From assembly GCF_004745635.1 (NCBI RefSeq), contig NZ_SRLB01000006.1, positions 310,001 to 374,000 on the forward strand: a stretch of DNA of 64,000 nucleotides. The letters run 5' to 3'. Of the stretch, positions 1 through 8,183 are shown in pieces; the first letter of the stretch is position 1, and the number at the start of each line of letters is the position of its first letter. The notes below the pieces were generated by a model. It worked only from the letters and a program-made list of their open reading frames with translations. It did not search any database and was not told the origin of the DNA. This DNA is from Methylobacterium nonmethylotrophicum. Lineage in GTDB: Bacteria > Pseudomonadota > Alphaproteobacteria > Rhizobiales > Beijerinckiaceae. A program made the translations under genes and the position numbers.

Positions 1-14
1 GCGCCCGTGGCGCT

Positions 15-836
15 TCAGTCCCAGTGAAGCGGCCAGGTTTCCTCGAGATGCGGCCCGAGGCGCACCGGGCTCACCCGCCGGGCGAGCCCGGTGGCATCGT
101 CGGTCTCGACCGCGAGCCCGCACAGGGTGCCCTCGCCGGTCGCCGCCTCGAGCCGGCTGCCCGGAGTCTTCTGCAGGAAGCGGCGCACCGGCTCGTCCTT
201 CTGCATGCCGAGCACCGAATCGTAGTCGCCGCACATCCCGACATCGGACTGGTAGGCGGTGCCGCCCGGCAGGATGCGGTGGTCGGCGGTCGGCACGTGG
301 GTGTGGGTGCCGACGACGAGGCTCGCCCGTCCGTCGAGGAACCAGCCGAAGGCCTCCTTCTCGCTCGTCGCCTCGGCGTGGACGTCGACGATCACCGCGT
401 CGGCGGCGTCGCGCAGCGGGCAGGCGGACAGCTCGCGCTCGGCCGCCGCGAAGGGATCGTCGAGGGGATCGAGGAAGATCCGCCCCATCACGTTGACGAC
501 CAGCACCCGGGCCCCGGCGCGGGTCTCGACCACCGCGGCGCCGCGGCCCGGCGTGCCGGGCGGGTAGTTCGCCGGGCGCACCAGCCGCGGCTGGCGGGCG
601 ATGAACACCAGCGCCTCGCGCTGGTCGAAGGAGTGGTTGCCGAGGGTCACCGCGTCGGCGCCGGCATTGATCAGTTCGTCGCAGATGCTCTCGGTGATGC
701 CGAAGCCTCCGGCGGCGTTCTCGCCGTTGATCACCACGCAGTCGAGGCGCCAGCGCTCCCGCAAGGCCGGCAGGCGCTCGCTCACCGCCAGGCGACCCGG
801 CCGGCCGACGACGTCGCCGAGGAAGAGGAGGCGCAT
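15..836 (-). CDS. YmdB-family metallophosphoesterase (TIGR00282-like)
   Basis: 273 aa, the usual family length. The calcineurin-like metal-binding motifs are visible: LGDVVGRPGR at the N-terminus, NGENAAGGFG near residue 38, TLGNHSFDQ near residue 64, VDVHAEATSEK in the middle and GTHTHVPTAD near residue 178. Family members are dinuclear-metal phosphodiesterases reported to act on 2',3'- or 3',5'-cyclic nucleotides; the substrate here is inferred. It lies 8 bp downstream of the formyl-THF cyclo-ligase gene on the same strand, so it is probably the last gene of a 6S RNA / cyclo-ligase / ymdB transcript. The short CDS-free stretch at 1-14 shows nothing. Confidence 0.93.
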   Translation of the reverse strand: MRLLFLGDVVGRPGRLAVSERLPALRERWRLDCVVINGENAAGGFGITESICDELINAGADAVTLGNHSFDQREALVFIARQPRLVRPANYPPGTPGRGAAVVETRAGARVLVVNVMGRIFLDPLDDPFAAAERELSACPLRDAADAVIVDVHAEATSEKEAFGWFLDGRASLVVGTHTHVPTADHRILPGGTAYQSDVGMCGDYDSVLGMQKDEPVRRFLQKTPGSRLEAATGEGTLCGLAVETDDATGLARRVSPVRLGPHLEETWPLHWD

Positions 837-844
837 GGCGGGGG

Positions 845-1435
845 TCAGGCTCCGGTGGGGTGGATGAGGCCCGCCTCGGTGACGACGCGGTCGAGGGGCC
901 GGTCGTGCGGGCCGTCCGGCACCCGGGGCGTCTCCTGGGCCGCGAAGGCGACGCCGACCGCGAGGACCGGCCCGGCGGCGTCGAGGCGGGCGAGCGCCCG
1001 GTCGTAATAGCCCTTGCCGTAGCCGATGCGGTGGCCGCGCCGGTCGAAGGCGGCGAGCGGCACGAGGAGCGCGCGGGGCTCGACCGCCGGAGCGTCGGGT
1101 CCCGGCTCGCTCAGGCCGAAGCCGCCGGCAGCGAGCGCGTCGCCCTCGGCCGCGCGGCGGAACACGAGCCCGTCGGGCGTCACCTGCGGCAGCGCCACCG
1201 CCTGGCCGCGGGCGCGCAGGGCGTTGATCAGCGGCCGCACGTCGACCTCGCTGCGGATCGGCCAGTAGGCCGCCACCAGATCGGTCTCCGCAAGCTCCGG
1301 GAGGGCGAGGACGATCTCGGCGATGCGGCGCGACGCATCCTCGCGCGCTGCCGCCGCCAGCCCGTCCCGCCGCGCCAGCGCCGCCTTCCTCAGGTCAGCC
1401 TTCGGCAGGGGGGCGGGGAGTGAGTCCGTCGTCAT
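845..1435 (-). CDS. 5-formyltetrahydrofolate cyclo-ligase
   Basis: About 196 aa from the ATG at 1435, starting MTTDSLPAPLPKADLRKAAL. The enzyme converts 5-formyl-THF to 5,10-methenyl-THF using ATP. Family signatures are present: RKAALARRD near the N-terminus, YWPIRSEVDVRPLI in the middle, and the C-terminal glycine-rich GHRIGYGKGYYDR. An in-frame ATG at 1456 exists, but it would run into the 3' end of the 6S RNA, so the inner ATG is preferred. The 6S RNA / cyclo-ligase adjacency matches ssrS-ygfA in enterobacteria. The product feeds the folate pool also used by MtdA and FchA encoded at 27271-28772. Confidence 0.93.
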   Translation of the reverse strand: MTTDSLPAPLPKADLRKAALARRDGLAAAAREDASRRIAEIVLALPELAETDLVAAYWPIRSEVDVRPLINALRARGQAVALPQVTPDGLVFRRAAEGDALAAGGFGLSEPGPDAPAVEPRALLVPLAAFDRRGHRIGYGKGYYDRALARLDAAGPVLAVGVAFAAQETPRVPDGPHDRPLDRVVTEAGLIHPTGA

Positions 1436-1445
1436 CGAAGTCCAG

Positions 1446-1606
1446 CGCGGAGCCACGAGAACCGTTGGAGAATCGATCCCGGGAAACCTACGAAGTAGGT
1501 GGGCGCCGTAATGCCCCGGTCCACGGACCAGGGCAGTGACAGCTCCCGAGGGAGTCGATAAGGCCCCGGGGATATGTGTCTCCTGACGAGAACCGCAGCC
1601 CCGCCG
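1446..1606 (-). ncRNA. ssrS: 6S RNA (ssrS)
   Basis: Read on the minus strand, this stretch has the alphaproteobacterial 6S core: CCCCGGGGCCTTATCGAC, then GGTCCGTGGACCGGGGCATT, then GGCGCCCACCTACTTCGTAG. The terminal stem can be drawn between 5' GCGGGGCU and 3' GGCUCCGC, with wobble pairs, which sets the ends at about 1606 and 1446 (roughly 160 nt, the usual size). It sits about 10 nt upstream of the cyclo-ligase start, as in ssrS-ygfA loci. 6S RNA binds sigma-70 RNA polymerase as an open-promoter mimic. Ends are approximate to several bases. Confidence 0.85.
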
Positions 1607-2005
1607 ATCTCATGTAGCGCCGAGGGGGCGGTTGCGAAAGGGGGCGGAGCGGGGGATTTGCGGCGGGAATCGAGAGGGTGGGGGAGCGTCCCCTCCCGAC
1701 CGACGTTTCGGTGCCGAGGCCGGACCAGGATGAGGGATCCCGGGGCCGGGACACCCCGCCCCGCCATCGCGCGTCGCAGCGCGTCGGGATGTCGGGAGCC
1801 TGGTCCTCACACGAACAAGGCGTGTGCGAACCCCTCGCCGGCCCGCCGTCGCCTCGCCGCCACCAGAGGCCGGAGACACGACGCCCCTGAACCGATCCGG
1901 CCCGAAGCCGATGCTCGCAACCCCTCGCGGAACCGGGCCGTCCAGGGATGACGCGATCGGCTTCAACGCTGTCGCGTCACTCGTCGGGACGCGGACAGCA
2001 TCTGC
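1607..2005. other. Intergenic region without a recognised gene
   Basis: GC-rich gap between the 6S RNA and the DUF2218 gene. Several open frames run through it on both strands, but they are arginine/proline/glycine-rich, mutually overlapping and show no domain. It should hold the promoter of the 6S RNA on the minus strand. ZapA, often found upstream of 6S RNA in other Alphaproteobacteria, is not here. Confidence 0.6.
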
Positions 2006-2317
2006 TCACCCCGCCCGTGTCCAGGCGATCCCGCCCAGATCCTCCCGAAAGGCGAAGCGGGCGAGGTGCTCGGCCACCACGCCCTGCATTCGGGTCAGGG
2101 CTTCGAGGTCCGCCGCCTCGACCCGCAGGGTCAGCCCCTCCGGGTCGGCTTCCGCGGTGAAGCGGCGGCCCTCCCCGAACGGCACCACGCCGCGTTCCGG
2201 CGTGAAGGTCGTGTCGGGGAAATTGTGGCTCCAGTGCTTGCAGAGCTGCGTCAGGTAGCGGCTGCCATTCGCCGTATCGACGCGGGCTTGTGCCGCCAGG
2301 GTGACCGGATCGCTCAC
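2006..2317 (-). CDS. DUF2218 domain-containing protein
   Basis: 103 aa from a GTG start. DUF2218 features: the N-terminal A-x-V-x-T-x-x-GSRYLTQLCKHWSHNF block and the C-terminal LEALTRMQGVVAEHLARFAF segment. Small soluble alpha/beta protein of unknown function; family members often lie near iron-uptake or redox genes. The GTG overlaps the stop codon of the upstream CoxL-like gene (GTGA, 2314-2317), so the two are probably translationally coupled. No function is proposed beyond that link. Confidence 0.85.
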   Translation of the reverse strand: MSDPVTLAAQARVDTANGSRYLTQLCKHWSHNFPDTTFTPERGVVPFGEGRRFTAEADPEGLTLRVEAADLEALTRMQGVVAEHLARFAFREDLGGIAWTRAG

Positions 2318-4671
2318 GCGGCGCCCCCCGCCTCCTGCAGCGCCGACCAGATCGCCTGCGGGGTCGCCGGCATGTTGATGTGATGGATGCCGTGGGGACG
2401 CAGCGCGTCGACGAGGGCGTTCATCACGGAAGGCAGCGAGCCGGCGCAGCCCGCCTCGCCGCAGCCCTTCACCCCGAGCGGATTGGTGGTCGCCGGCACC
2501 GCGTGGCTCTCGAAGCCCATGAACGGGGCGTCGGAGGCCCGCGGCAGGCAGTAATCCATGAACGAGCCGGTCACGAGCTGGCCCTGCTCGTCATAGGCCG
2601 TGCGCTCCATCAGCGCCTGGCCGATGCCCTGGACTACGCCGCCATGGAGCTGGCCCTCGACCAGCATCGGGTTCACCAGCGTGCCGAAATCATTGACGGT
2701 GGTGTAGCGCACCACCGTGGCGACCCCGGTCTCGGGATCGACCTCGACCTCGGCGACGTGGCAGCCGTTCGGGAAGGCCGAGGGCGATTCCTTGTGGGTG
2801 TGGGCGACGTCGAGGCTCTTCGGCGCCGCGGGGTCGGGCAGGCCGGCCCGCACCTTGGCGGCAAGCTCGAGGAGGCCGATGCCCCGGTCGGTCCCCGCGA
2901 TGGTGAAGCGGCCCTCGCGGAACTCGATATCGGCGGGGCCGGCCTCGAGCACCGAGGCCGCGGCCTCGCGGCCCTTGGCGATCACGAGGTCGCCGGCCTC
3001 GACCAGCGCCGTGCCGCTCGCCATCAGCGACTTCGAGCCGCCGGTGCCGCCGCCGGCGATGAGCTGGTCGCTGTCGCCCTGGAGCAGGCGGATGCGGTCG
3101 ATCGGGATGCCGAGGCGGTCGTGCAGCACCTGGGCGAAGGGCGTGAGGTGGCCCTGGCCGTAATCGAGGGTGCCGGTGATGATCGTCACCGTGCCGTCGG
3201 CCTCGAAGCGGATGCCGCCCATCTCGTTCTGCGGCGGCGCCGTGATCTCGAGGTAGTCGCCGATGCCGATGCCCCGGAGCTTGCCCCTGGCCTCGCTCTC
3301 GGCGCGGCGGGCCGGGAAGCCGTCCCAGTCGGCCGCCGCCAGGGCCCGATCGAGCACCGCCGGGAAGTCGCCGCTGTCGTAGGTGAGGCCCGACGGCGCG
3401 CTGTAGGGCATGTCGGCCGGGCGGATGTGGTTGCGGCGGCGTAAGCTCACCCGGTCGAGGTTCATCTCGGCGGCGGCGGTGTCGATCAGCCGCTCGATGA
3501 AGTAGTTGCCCTCGGGACGCCCGGCGCCGCGATAGGCGCCGATCGGCGTGGTGTTGGTGAACAGGCACGCGACCGCGACGTCGAAGACGGGAGTGCGGTA
3601 CACGCCGACCATGTTGCGGGCGATGTTGACGGTCTGGAACAGCGGCGCCAGCGGGTTGAGGTAGCCGCCCATATTGGCGCGGCCCTTGACCCGGAAGGCC
3701 AGGAAGTCGCCTTCGGCGCTCAGGGCCAGCTCCGCCGTCACCGCGACGTCGCGGCCGTGATGGTCGGACAGGAAGCTCTCGGACCGCAGGTCGGTCCACT
3801 TCACCGGCCGGCCGAGGAGCTTGGCCGCCTGCAGGAGCGGCAGGTATTCGGGATAGACCGGCGCCTTCATGCCGAAGGAGCCGCCGACATTGCCGGTGAG
3901 CACCCGCACCTTGTCGCGCGGCTGCTTCAGGACGCCGTCGGCGAGGTTGTTGCGCAGGCCGAACACGCCCTGCGACCCGACATGGAGGGTGAAGCGCTCA
4001 CTGTCCGCCTCGTACACGCCGATCGCGGAGCGCGGCTCCATCGGGTTGATGACGAGGCGGTTGTTGAGGAGGTCGAGGGAGGTGACGTGGGCCGCCTTGG
4101 CAAAGGCCGCGTCCGTCGCCGCCTGGTCGCCGGTGCGGAAGTCGAGGGCGAGGTTGCCGGGTGCGTCGTCGTGCAGGAGGGGCGCGCCCTCGGCCGCGGC
4201 CTCGTCGGGCGTCGTGACGACGGGCAGGTCCTCGATGTCGAGCACCACGGCCTCCGCGGCGTCGCGGGCCTCGGCCAGGGTCTCGGCCACCACGAGGGCG
4301 ACCGGCTCGCCGACGTAGCGCACCCGGTCGATGCTGAGGGACGGGTGGGCCGGCTTGCGCATCGGCGTGCCGTCCTGGTTCTTGAACGGCAGGGCGTTGC
4401 CGATCGTGCCGTAGCCCTCGAGGTCGGCGGCGGTGATCACCTTGAGCACGCCCGGCAGGCCGAGTGCCGCCTCGGCGTCGATGCCGCGGAGAATGCCGTG
4501 GGCGATCGGGCTCCGGACGAACACGCCGTAGGCCTGGCCGGCGAGCGCGAGGTCGTCGGTGTAGCGGCCCTCGCCCCGCACCAGCACCGGGTCCTCGGCC
4601 CGCGGCACCGGTTGGCCGATGCCGAATTTCTGAGGCGTGGCGAAGTCGCGGGCGTCGGGACGGGCGTTCAT
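2314..4671 (-). CDS. CoxL-like molybdopterin-binding subunit (xanthine dehydrogenase family)
   Basis: 785 aa, full length for the large catalytic subunit of molybdenum hydroxylases. Order: Ald_Xan_dh_C-like domain at about 20-135 (FGIGQPVPRAEDPVLVRG at the start), then the molybdopterin-binding domain. The active-site loop reads AYRGAGRPEGN, the form II type, not the AYRCSFR of form I CO dehydrogenase, so CO oxidation is doubtful; an aldehyde or N-heterocycle substrate is more likely. Molybdenum-binding GGSFGMKAP and the general base Glu739 in KGCGEAGCAG are present. No 2Fe-2S small subunit or FAD medium subunit is encoded nearby, so its partners lie elsewhere or it works differently. The downstream DUF2218 gene overlaps by four bases. 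Confidence 0.92.
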   Translation of the reverse strand: MNARPDARDFATPQKFGIGQPVPRAEDPVLVRGEGRYTDDLALAGQAYGVFVRSPIAHGILRGIDAEAALGLPGVLKVITAADLEGYGTIGNALPFKNQDGTPMRKPAHPSLSIDRVRYVGEPVALVVAETLAEARDAAEAVVLDIEDLPVVTTPDEAAAEGAPLLHDDAPGNLALDFRTGDQAATDAAFAKAAHVTSLDLLNNRLVINPMEPRSAIGVYEADSERFTLHVGSQGVFGLRNNLADGVLKQPRDKVRVLTGNVGGSFGMKAPVYPEYLPLLQAAKLLGRPVKWTDLRSESFLSDHHGRDVAVTAELALSAEGDFLAFRVKGRANMGGYLNPLAPLFQTVNIARNMVGVYRTPVFDVAVACLFTNTTPIGAYRGAGRPEGNYFIERLIDTAAAEMNLDRVSLRRRNHIRPADMPYSAPSGLTYDSGDFPAVLDRALAAADWDGFPARRAESEARGKLRGIGIGDYLEITAPPQNEMGGIRFEADGTVTIITGTLDYGQGHLTPFAQVLHDRLGIPIDRIRLLQGDSDQLIAGGGTGGSKSLMASGTALVEAGDLVIAKGREAAASVLEAGPADIEFREGRFTIAGTDRGIGLLELAAKVRAGLPDPAAPKSLDVAHTHKESPSAFPNGCHVAEVEVDPETGVATVVRYTTVNDFGTLVNPMLVEGQLHGGVVQGIGQALMERTAYDEQGQLVTGSFMDYCLPRASDAPFMGFESHAVPATTNPLGVKGCGEAGCAGSLPSVMNALVDALRPHGIHHINMPATPQAIWSALQEAGGAA

Positions 4672-4813
4672 GCCGGGGCTCTCCGGGAGTCTTGTCGTCT
4701 TCAGCTAACAACTCGGCGGGAGCAAGCAAGACGCGGGCAGGCAGCCCACCCCGGCGCGGAAGGCACGGCTCGCGCCGCGACCGTCCGGCTCCCTGGCATC
4801 GAGCGGGGAGGGA

Positions 4814-6268
4814 TCAGGCCGCCCCCGCCGGCCGGGCCGGCGCGACAGGCAGCGCCTCCGGCCCGCTCTCCGCCGCCAGCACCTTGCCGGGATTGAGGAT
4901 GTTCTGCGGGTCGAGGGCGCCCTTGAGGCGGCGCATCAGGTCGAGGGCGACCGGGTCCTTGTAGCGGGGCAGCTCGTCGCGCTTGATCAGCCCGACGCCG
5001 TGCTCGGCGGCGATCGAGCCGTCCATCGCGTGCACGATGTCGTGGACGATGCGGTTGAAGCGCGGCCACTCGGCGAGGAAGGCCGCCGTCTCGGCCCCGA
5101 CCGGCTGGGTCAGGTTGAAGTGGATGTTGCCGTCGCCGAAATGCCCGAAGGCGCAGACCCGTACCCCCGGCAGGGCCGCCTCGCAGGCGACGGTCGCCCG
5201 CTCCAGGAACTCCGCCACCCGGGAGACCGGCACCGAGACGTCGTGCTTGATCGAGCCGCCCTCGAAGCCCTGCATCTCCGACAGGCTCTCGCGCAGGCGC
5301 CACAGGGCCGCACCCTGCGCCTGGCTCTGGGCCAGCACCGCGTCCTCCGCGAGCCCGGCCTCGAGGAGTTCGCCGAGCTGCGCCTCGAGCTCGTCATACG
5401 CGTCGGGCGCCGGCGAGGAGATCTCGACGAGGGCGTAGGAGGCGTGGTCGCCCGCGAGCGGGCGCACGGCGCCGGGCAGGTGGCGCAGGACCACCTCGAG
5501 GGGGAAGCGCGGCACGTACTCGAAGGCGGTGAGCCGGGGCCCGAGCCGGTCGCGCAGGCGCCCGAAGGCGTCGAGCGCGGCGCGGGCCGAGGCAAGGCCG
5601 AGGAACGCGGTGGCCTTCGAGACCGGCTTCGGGTGCAGCCGCAGCACGGCCGCCGTGATGATGCCGAGCGTGCCCTCCGAGCCGACGAAGAGGTTCTTCA
5701 GGTCGTAGCCGGAATTGTCCTTGCGCAGCGCGCGCAAGCCGTTCCAGACCTGCCCGTCCGCCAGCACCACCTCGAGGCCGAGCGTCAGCTCGCGGGCATT
5801 GCCGTAGGCGAGCACCGCGGTGCCGCCAGCGTTCGTGGCGAGGTTGCCGCCGATGCGGCACGAGCCCTCGGAGGCGAGGGAGAGCGGAAACAGCAGGCCG
5901 GCCTCGTCGGCCGCCTGCTGGACGTTGGCCAGCACGCAGCCGGCCTCGACCGTGATGGTGGCGTCGAGGGGATCGACCGCCCGGACCCGGTCGAGGCGGG
6001 CGAGCGAGATCACCACCCCGCCGAACGGCACGCCGCCGCCGACGAGACCGGTATTGCCGCCCTGCGCCACCACCGGCACCCGCGCCTGCGCGCAGGCCGC
6101 GACCGCGAAGGCGACCTCCTCGGTGCTGCGCGGGCGCACGACCGCCAGGGCCTCGCCCCGGTAGAGGCCGCGGGTCTCGGCGAGATGGGGGGCGATGTCC
6201 GTCTCGCGGGTGAGGACGTGCGCGGGCCCGAGGCGGGCCGCGAGGGTGTCGAGGAGGCTGTGGGTCAC
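4814..6268 (-). CDS. GlcD-like FAD-binding oxidoreductase
   Basis: About 484 aa from the GTG at 6268 (VTHSLLDTLAARLG). Contains a PCMH-type FAD-binding domain (VVAQGGNTGLVGGGVPFGG) and an FAD-oxidase C-terminal domain with GHFGDGNIHFNL and AAEHGVGLIKRDELPRYK. These mark the D-lactate / glycolate / D-2-hydroxyglutarate dehydrogenase group; the 2-hydroxy acid substrate cannot be fixed from sequence. A longer frame to 6379 adds a proline/arginine-rich tail that would run into the divergent promoter region, so the GTG is preferred. Transcribed divergently from the FAA hydrolase gene across about 155 bp. Confidence 0.9.
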   Translation of the reverse strand: MTHSLLDTLAARLGPAHVLTRETDIAPHLAETRGLYRGEALAVVRPRSTEEVAFAVAACAQARVPVVAQGGNTGLVGGGVPFGGVVISLARLDRVRAVDPLDATITVEAGCVLANVQQAADEAGLLFPLSLASEGSCRIGGNLATNAGGTAVLAYGNARELTLGLEVVLADGQVWNGLRALRKDNSGYDLKNLFVGSEGTLGIITAAVLRLHPKPVSKATAFLGLASARAALDAFGRLRDRLGPRLTAFEYVPRFPLEVVLRHLPGAVRPLAGDHASYALVEISSPAPDAYDELEAQLGELLEAGLAEDAVLAQSQAQGAALWRLRESLSEMQGFEGGSIKHDVSVPVSRVAEFLERATVACEAALPGVRVCAFGHFGDGNIHFNLTQPVGAETAAFLAEWPRFNRIVHDIVHAMDGSIAAEHGVGLIKRDELPRYKDPVALDLMRRLKGALDPQNILNPGKVLAAESGPEALPVAPARPAGAA

Positions 6269-6423
6269 GGGGCGCGGGCGGCTGTTCTCGGGCCTGGCGT
6301 CAGGCGGGGGTTGCGGCGGGGCGGGATGGCGCGCCGCGGTGCCACCCTCTAGATAGCTCTCGGTTGGCCGCTTTTCCAAGATGGGCCGCCGCTTCGCGAA
6401 ACTCCGCCCGAGACAGCAGATCC

Positions 6424-7122
6424 ATGCTCTCCGTGATCCCGAATCCGCCGCGCATCGCGCTCCCGATCGCCGGCACCGAAGACCTGTTTCCCGTGCGCCG
6501 GGTCTATTGCGTCGGGCGCAACTTCGCCGCCCATGCCCGCGAGATGGGGGCCGACCCGACCCGCGAGCCGCCGTTCTTCTTCATGAAACCTGCCGACGCG
6601 CTGCAGGTGGTGCCGGACGGACAGACGGTCGAACACCCCTATCCGCCGAAGACCCGGAACTACCACCACGAGGTCGAACTGGTGGTGGCGCTCGCCAAGG
6701 GCGGGCGCGATATCCCGGTGGACCAGGCCCTCGACCACGTCTACGGCTACGCGGTCGGCCTCGACATGACCCGCCGCGACGTGCAGGACGAGGCCAAGGC
6801 GCTGCGCCGCCCGTGGGAGCTCGGCAAGGCCGCCGACCTGTCGGGCCCGGTCGGCACCCTGAAACCCGCTTCCGTCATCGGCCACCCGGCGACGGGCGCG
6901 ATCACGCTCTCGGTCGACGGCGCGGTGCGCCAGACGGGCGACCTCTCCGACATGATCTGGTCGGTGGCCGAGCAGATCGCCTACCTGTCGACCTACTTCG
7001 CCCTGGAGCCCGGCGACGTGATCTTCGCCGGCACGCCGGAGGGCGTCGGCGCGGTCACCCGCGGCCAGACCATGGTCGGGTCGATCGAGGGCGTCGGCGA
7101 GATCCGCCTGACGGTCGTCTGA
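6424..7122 (+). CDS. Fumarylacetoacetate hydrolase family protein
   Basis: 232 aa from the ATG at 6424 (MLSVIPNPPRIALPIAG). The FAH fold is indicated by YCVGRNFAAHAREMG, PFFFMKPADAL, NYHHEVELVVAL (metal-binding Glu pair) and GYAVGLDMTRRD (metal-binding Asp), ending GDVIFAGTPEGVGAV. Best fit is the small single-domain group with fumarylpyruvate hydrolase or oxaloacetate tautomerase activities; the substrate is unresolved. An upstream in-frame ATG at 6364 adds an unconserved tail. It is followed 27 bp later by a NUDIX gene on the same strand. Confidence 0.92.
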   Translation: MLSVIPNPPRIALPIAGTEDLFPVRRVYCVGRNFAAHAREMGADPTREPPFFFMKPADALQVVPDGQTVEHPYPPKTRNYHHEVELVVALAKGGRDIPVDQALDHVYGYAVGLDMTRRDVQDEAKALRRPWELGKAADLSGPVGTLKPASVIGHPATGAITLSVDGAVRQTGDLSDMIWSVAEQIAYLSTYFALEPGDVIFAGTPEGVGAVTRGQTMVGSIEGVGEIRLTVV

Positions 7123-7149
7123 GGCGGTCAGGTCAGGGGAGGCCGCGGG

Positions 7150-7620
7150 ATGACGCGAAGGCAGGCCCTGCTGATGCGGGGCGCCCATTTCGTCTGGCGC
7201 TTCACGCGCGGCATGACCCTCGGGGTGCGCGGGGCGGCGATCGACGCGGAGAACCGCGTCTGCCTCGTGCGCCACACCTACATGGACGGCTGGCACCTGC
7301 CGGGCGGCGGGGTCGAGCCGGGCGAGACGGCGCTGGAAGCGATCGACCGGGAATTCCGCGAGGAGGCCGAGATCGTCCTCGATCCGGGCGCGGCGCCGGC
7401 CCTGCACGGCTTCTACTTCAACCGGCGCGCCTCGCGGCGCGACCACGTCGTGCTCTACGTCGCCCGCGCCTTCACGGTGCGGGCGGAGAAGCGTCCCGAC
7501 CGCGAGATCGCCGCCGCGCGCTTCTTCCCCCTCGACGCCCTGCCGCCGGACACCACCCCGGCGACCCGGGCCCGCCTCGCCGAGATCACGGACGGCCTGC
7601 CGCCGGCGATCGACTGGTAG
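7150..7620 (+). CDS. NUDIX hydrolase
   Basis: 156 aa with a complete Nudix box: the glycine start in LPGGGVEPGETALEAID is followed by REFREEAEI, fitting GX5EX7REUXEEXGU except Ala for the last Gly. The N-terminal RGAAIDAENRVCLVRH and central HLPGGG are typical of MutT-like pyrophosphohydrolases. The substrate (nucleotide sugar, oxidised dNTP, other) cannot be deduced. It probably shares a transcript with the FAA hydrolase gene 27 bp upstream. The three tRNA-Gly genes follow downstream. Confidence 0.9.
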   Translation: MTRRQALLMRGAHFVWRFTRGMTLGVRGAAIDAENRVCLVRHTYMDGWHLPGGGVEPGETALEAIDREFREEAEIVLDPGAAPALHGFYFNRRASRRDHVVLYVARAFTVRAEKRPDREIAAARFFPLDALPPDTTPATRARLAEITDGLPPAIDW

Positions 7621-7660
7621 GGGCGTCCGGAGCCGGCTGCGCAACCGAAGCCGCAACCTC

Positions 7661-7689
7661 TTGCGCTCCCCGGCGGAATGGTGTTTATC
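7661..7689 (+). promoter_or_regulatory. Candidate promoter of the tRNA-Gly cluster
   Basis: TTGCGC at 7661-7666 and TTTATC at 7684-7689, 17 bp apart, 44 bp before the first tRNA. It resembles the alphaproteobacterial housekeeping promoter only loosely. Confidence 0.4.
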
Positions 7690-7732
7690 CCGGTCATCGG
7701 CGCCGCCACGGTGTCGCCGTGGAAAGCAGCGA

Positions 7733-7807
7733 GCGGGTGTAGCTCAGGGGTAGAGCACAACCTTGCCAAGGTTGGGGTCGAGGGTTCGAATCCCTTCGCC
7801 CGCTCCA
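7733..7807 (+). tRNA. tRNA-Gly (GCC), copy 1
   Basis: 75 nt including an encoded CCA. Acceptor GCGGGTG pairs with CGCCCGC; the anticodon stem-loop AACCTTGCCAAGGTT carries GCC; the T loop is GGTTCGAATCC. Identical to the next two copies. Confidence 0.97.
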
Positions 7808-7836
7808 GTTTTCCAGCAAAGGCCGAACGGGTTTGG

Positions 7837-7911
7837 GCGGGTGTAGCTCAGGGGTAGAGCACAACCTTGCCAAGGTTGGGGTCGAGGGTTCGAATCCCTT
7901 CGCCCGCTCCA
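7837..7911 (+). tRNA. tRNA-Gly (GCC), copy 2
   Basis: Identical to copy 1 over all 75 nt, after a 29-bp spacer. Likely processed from a common precursor. Confidence 0.97.
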
Positions 7912-7935
7912 AGTTCGACAGGCCTTCTCGCGCGA

Positions 7936-8010
7936 GCGGGTGTAGCTCAGGGGTAGAGCACAACCTTGCCAAGGTTGGGGTCGAGGGTTCGAATCCCTTC
8001 GCCCGCTCCA
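7936..8010 (+). tRNA. tRNA-Gly (GCC), copy 3
   Basis: Third identical 75-nt copy, after a 24-bp spacer. Identical tandem copies are open to recombinational gain or loss. Confidence 0.97.
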
Positions 8011-8183
8011 GATCTCCCAAGATAGGCTGCGGCAGGCACCGTGAGGCTGTGTTCCTCGTTGCGTCTCCCGTCCTGAAACAAGCGGACCGTCGACGTGTCT
8101 CGACGTGACCGGCACGGTGTCTCATCAGACCCACGCGCGAGGATGGGACCGAGCCCCGACCTCGACATCCGCTGCGCCCGGGC

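Noticed and set aside
2380..3444. Long plus-strand open frame opposite the CoxL-like gene
   Set aside because: Composition-driven shadow in GC-rich DNA; low-complexity Arg/Gly/Ala protein with no domain, opposite a clear gene.
2314..4671. Aerobic CO dehydrogenase (coxL form I)
   Set aside because: The active-site loop is AYRGAGR, not AYRCSFR, and the S and M subunit genes are absent.
7733..8010. Regularly spaced direct repeats resembling a CRISPR array
   Set aside because: The repeats are complete tRNA-Gly genes; spacers are short and only two.
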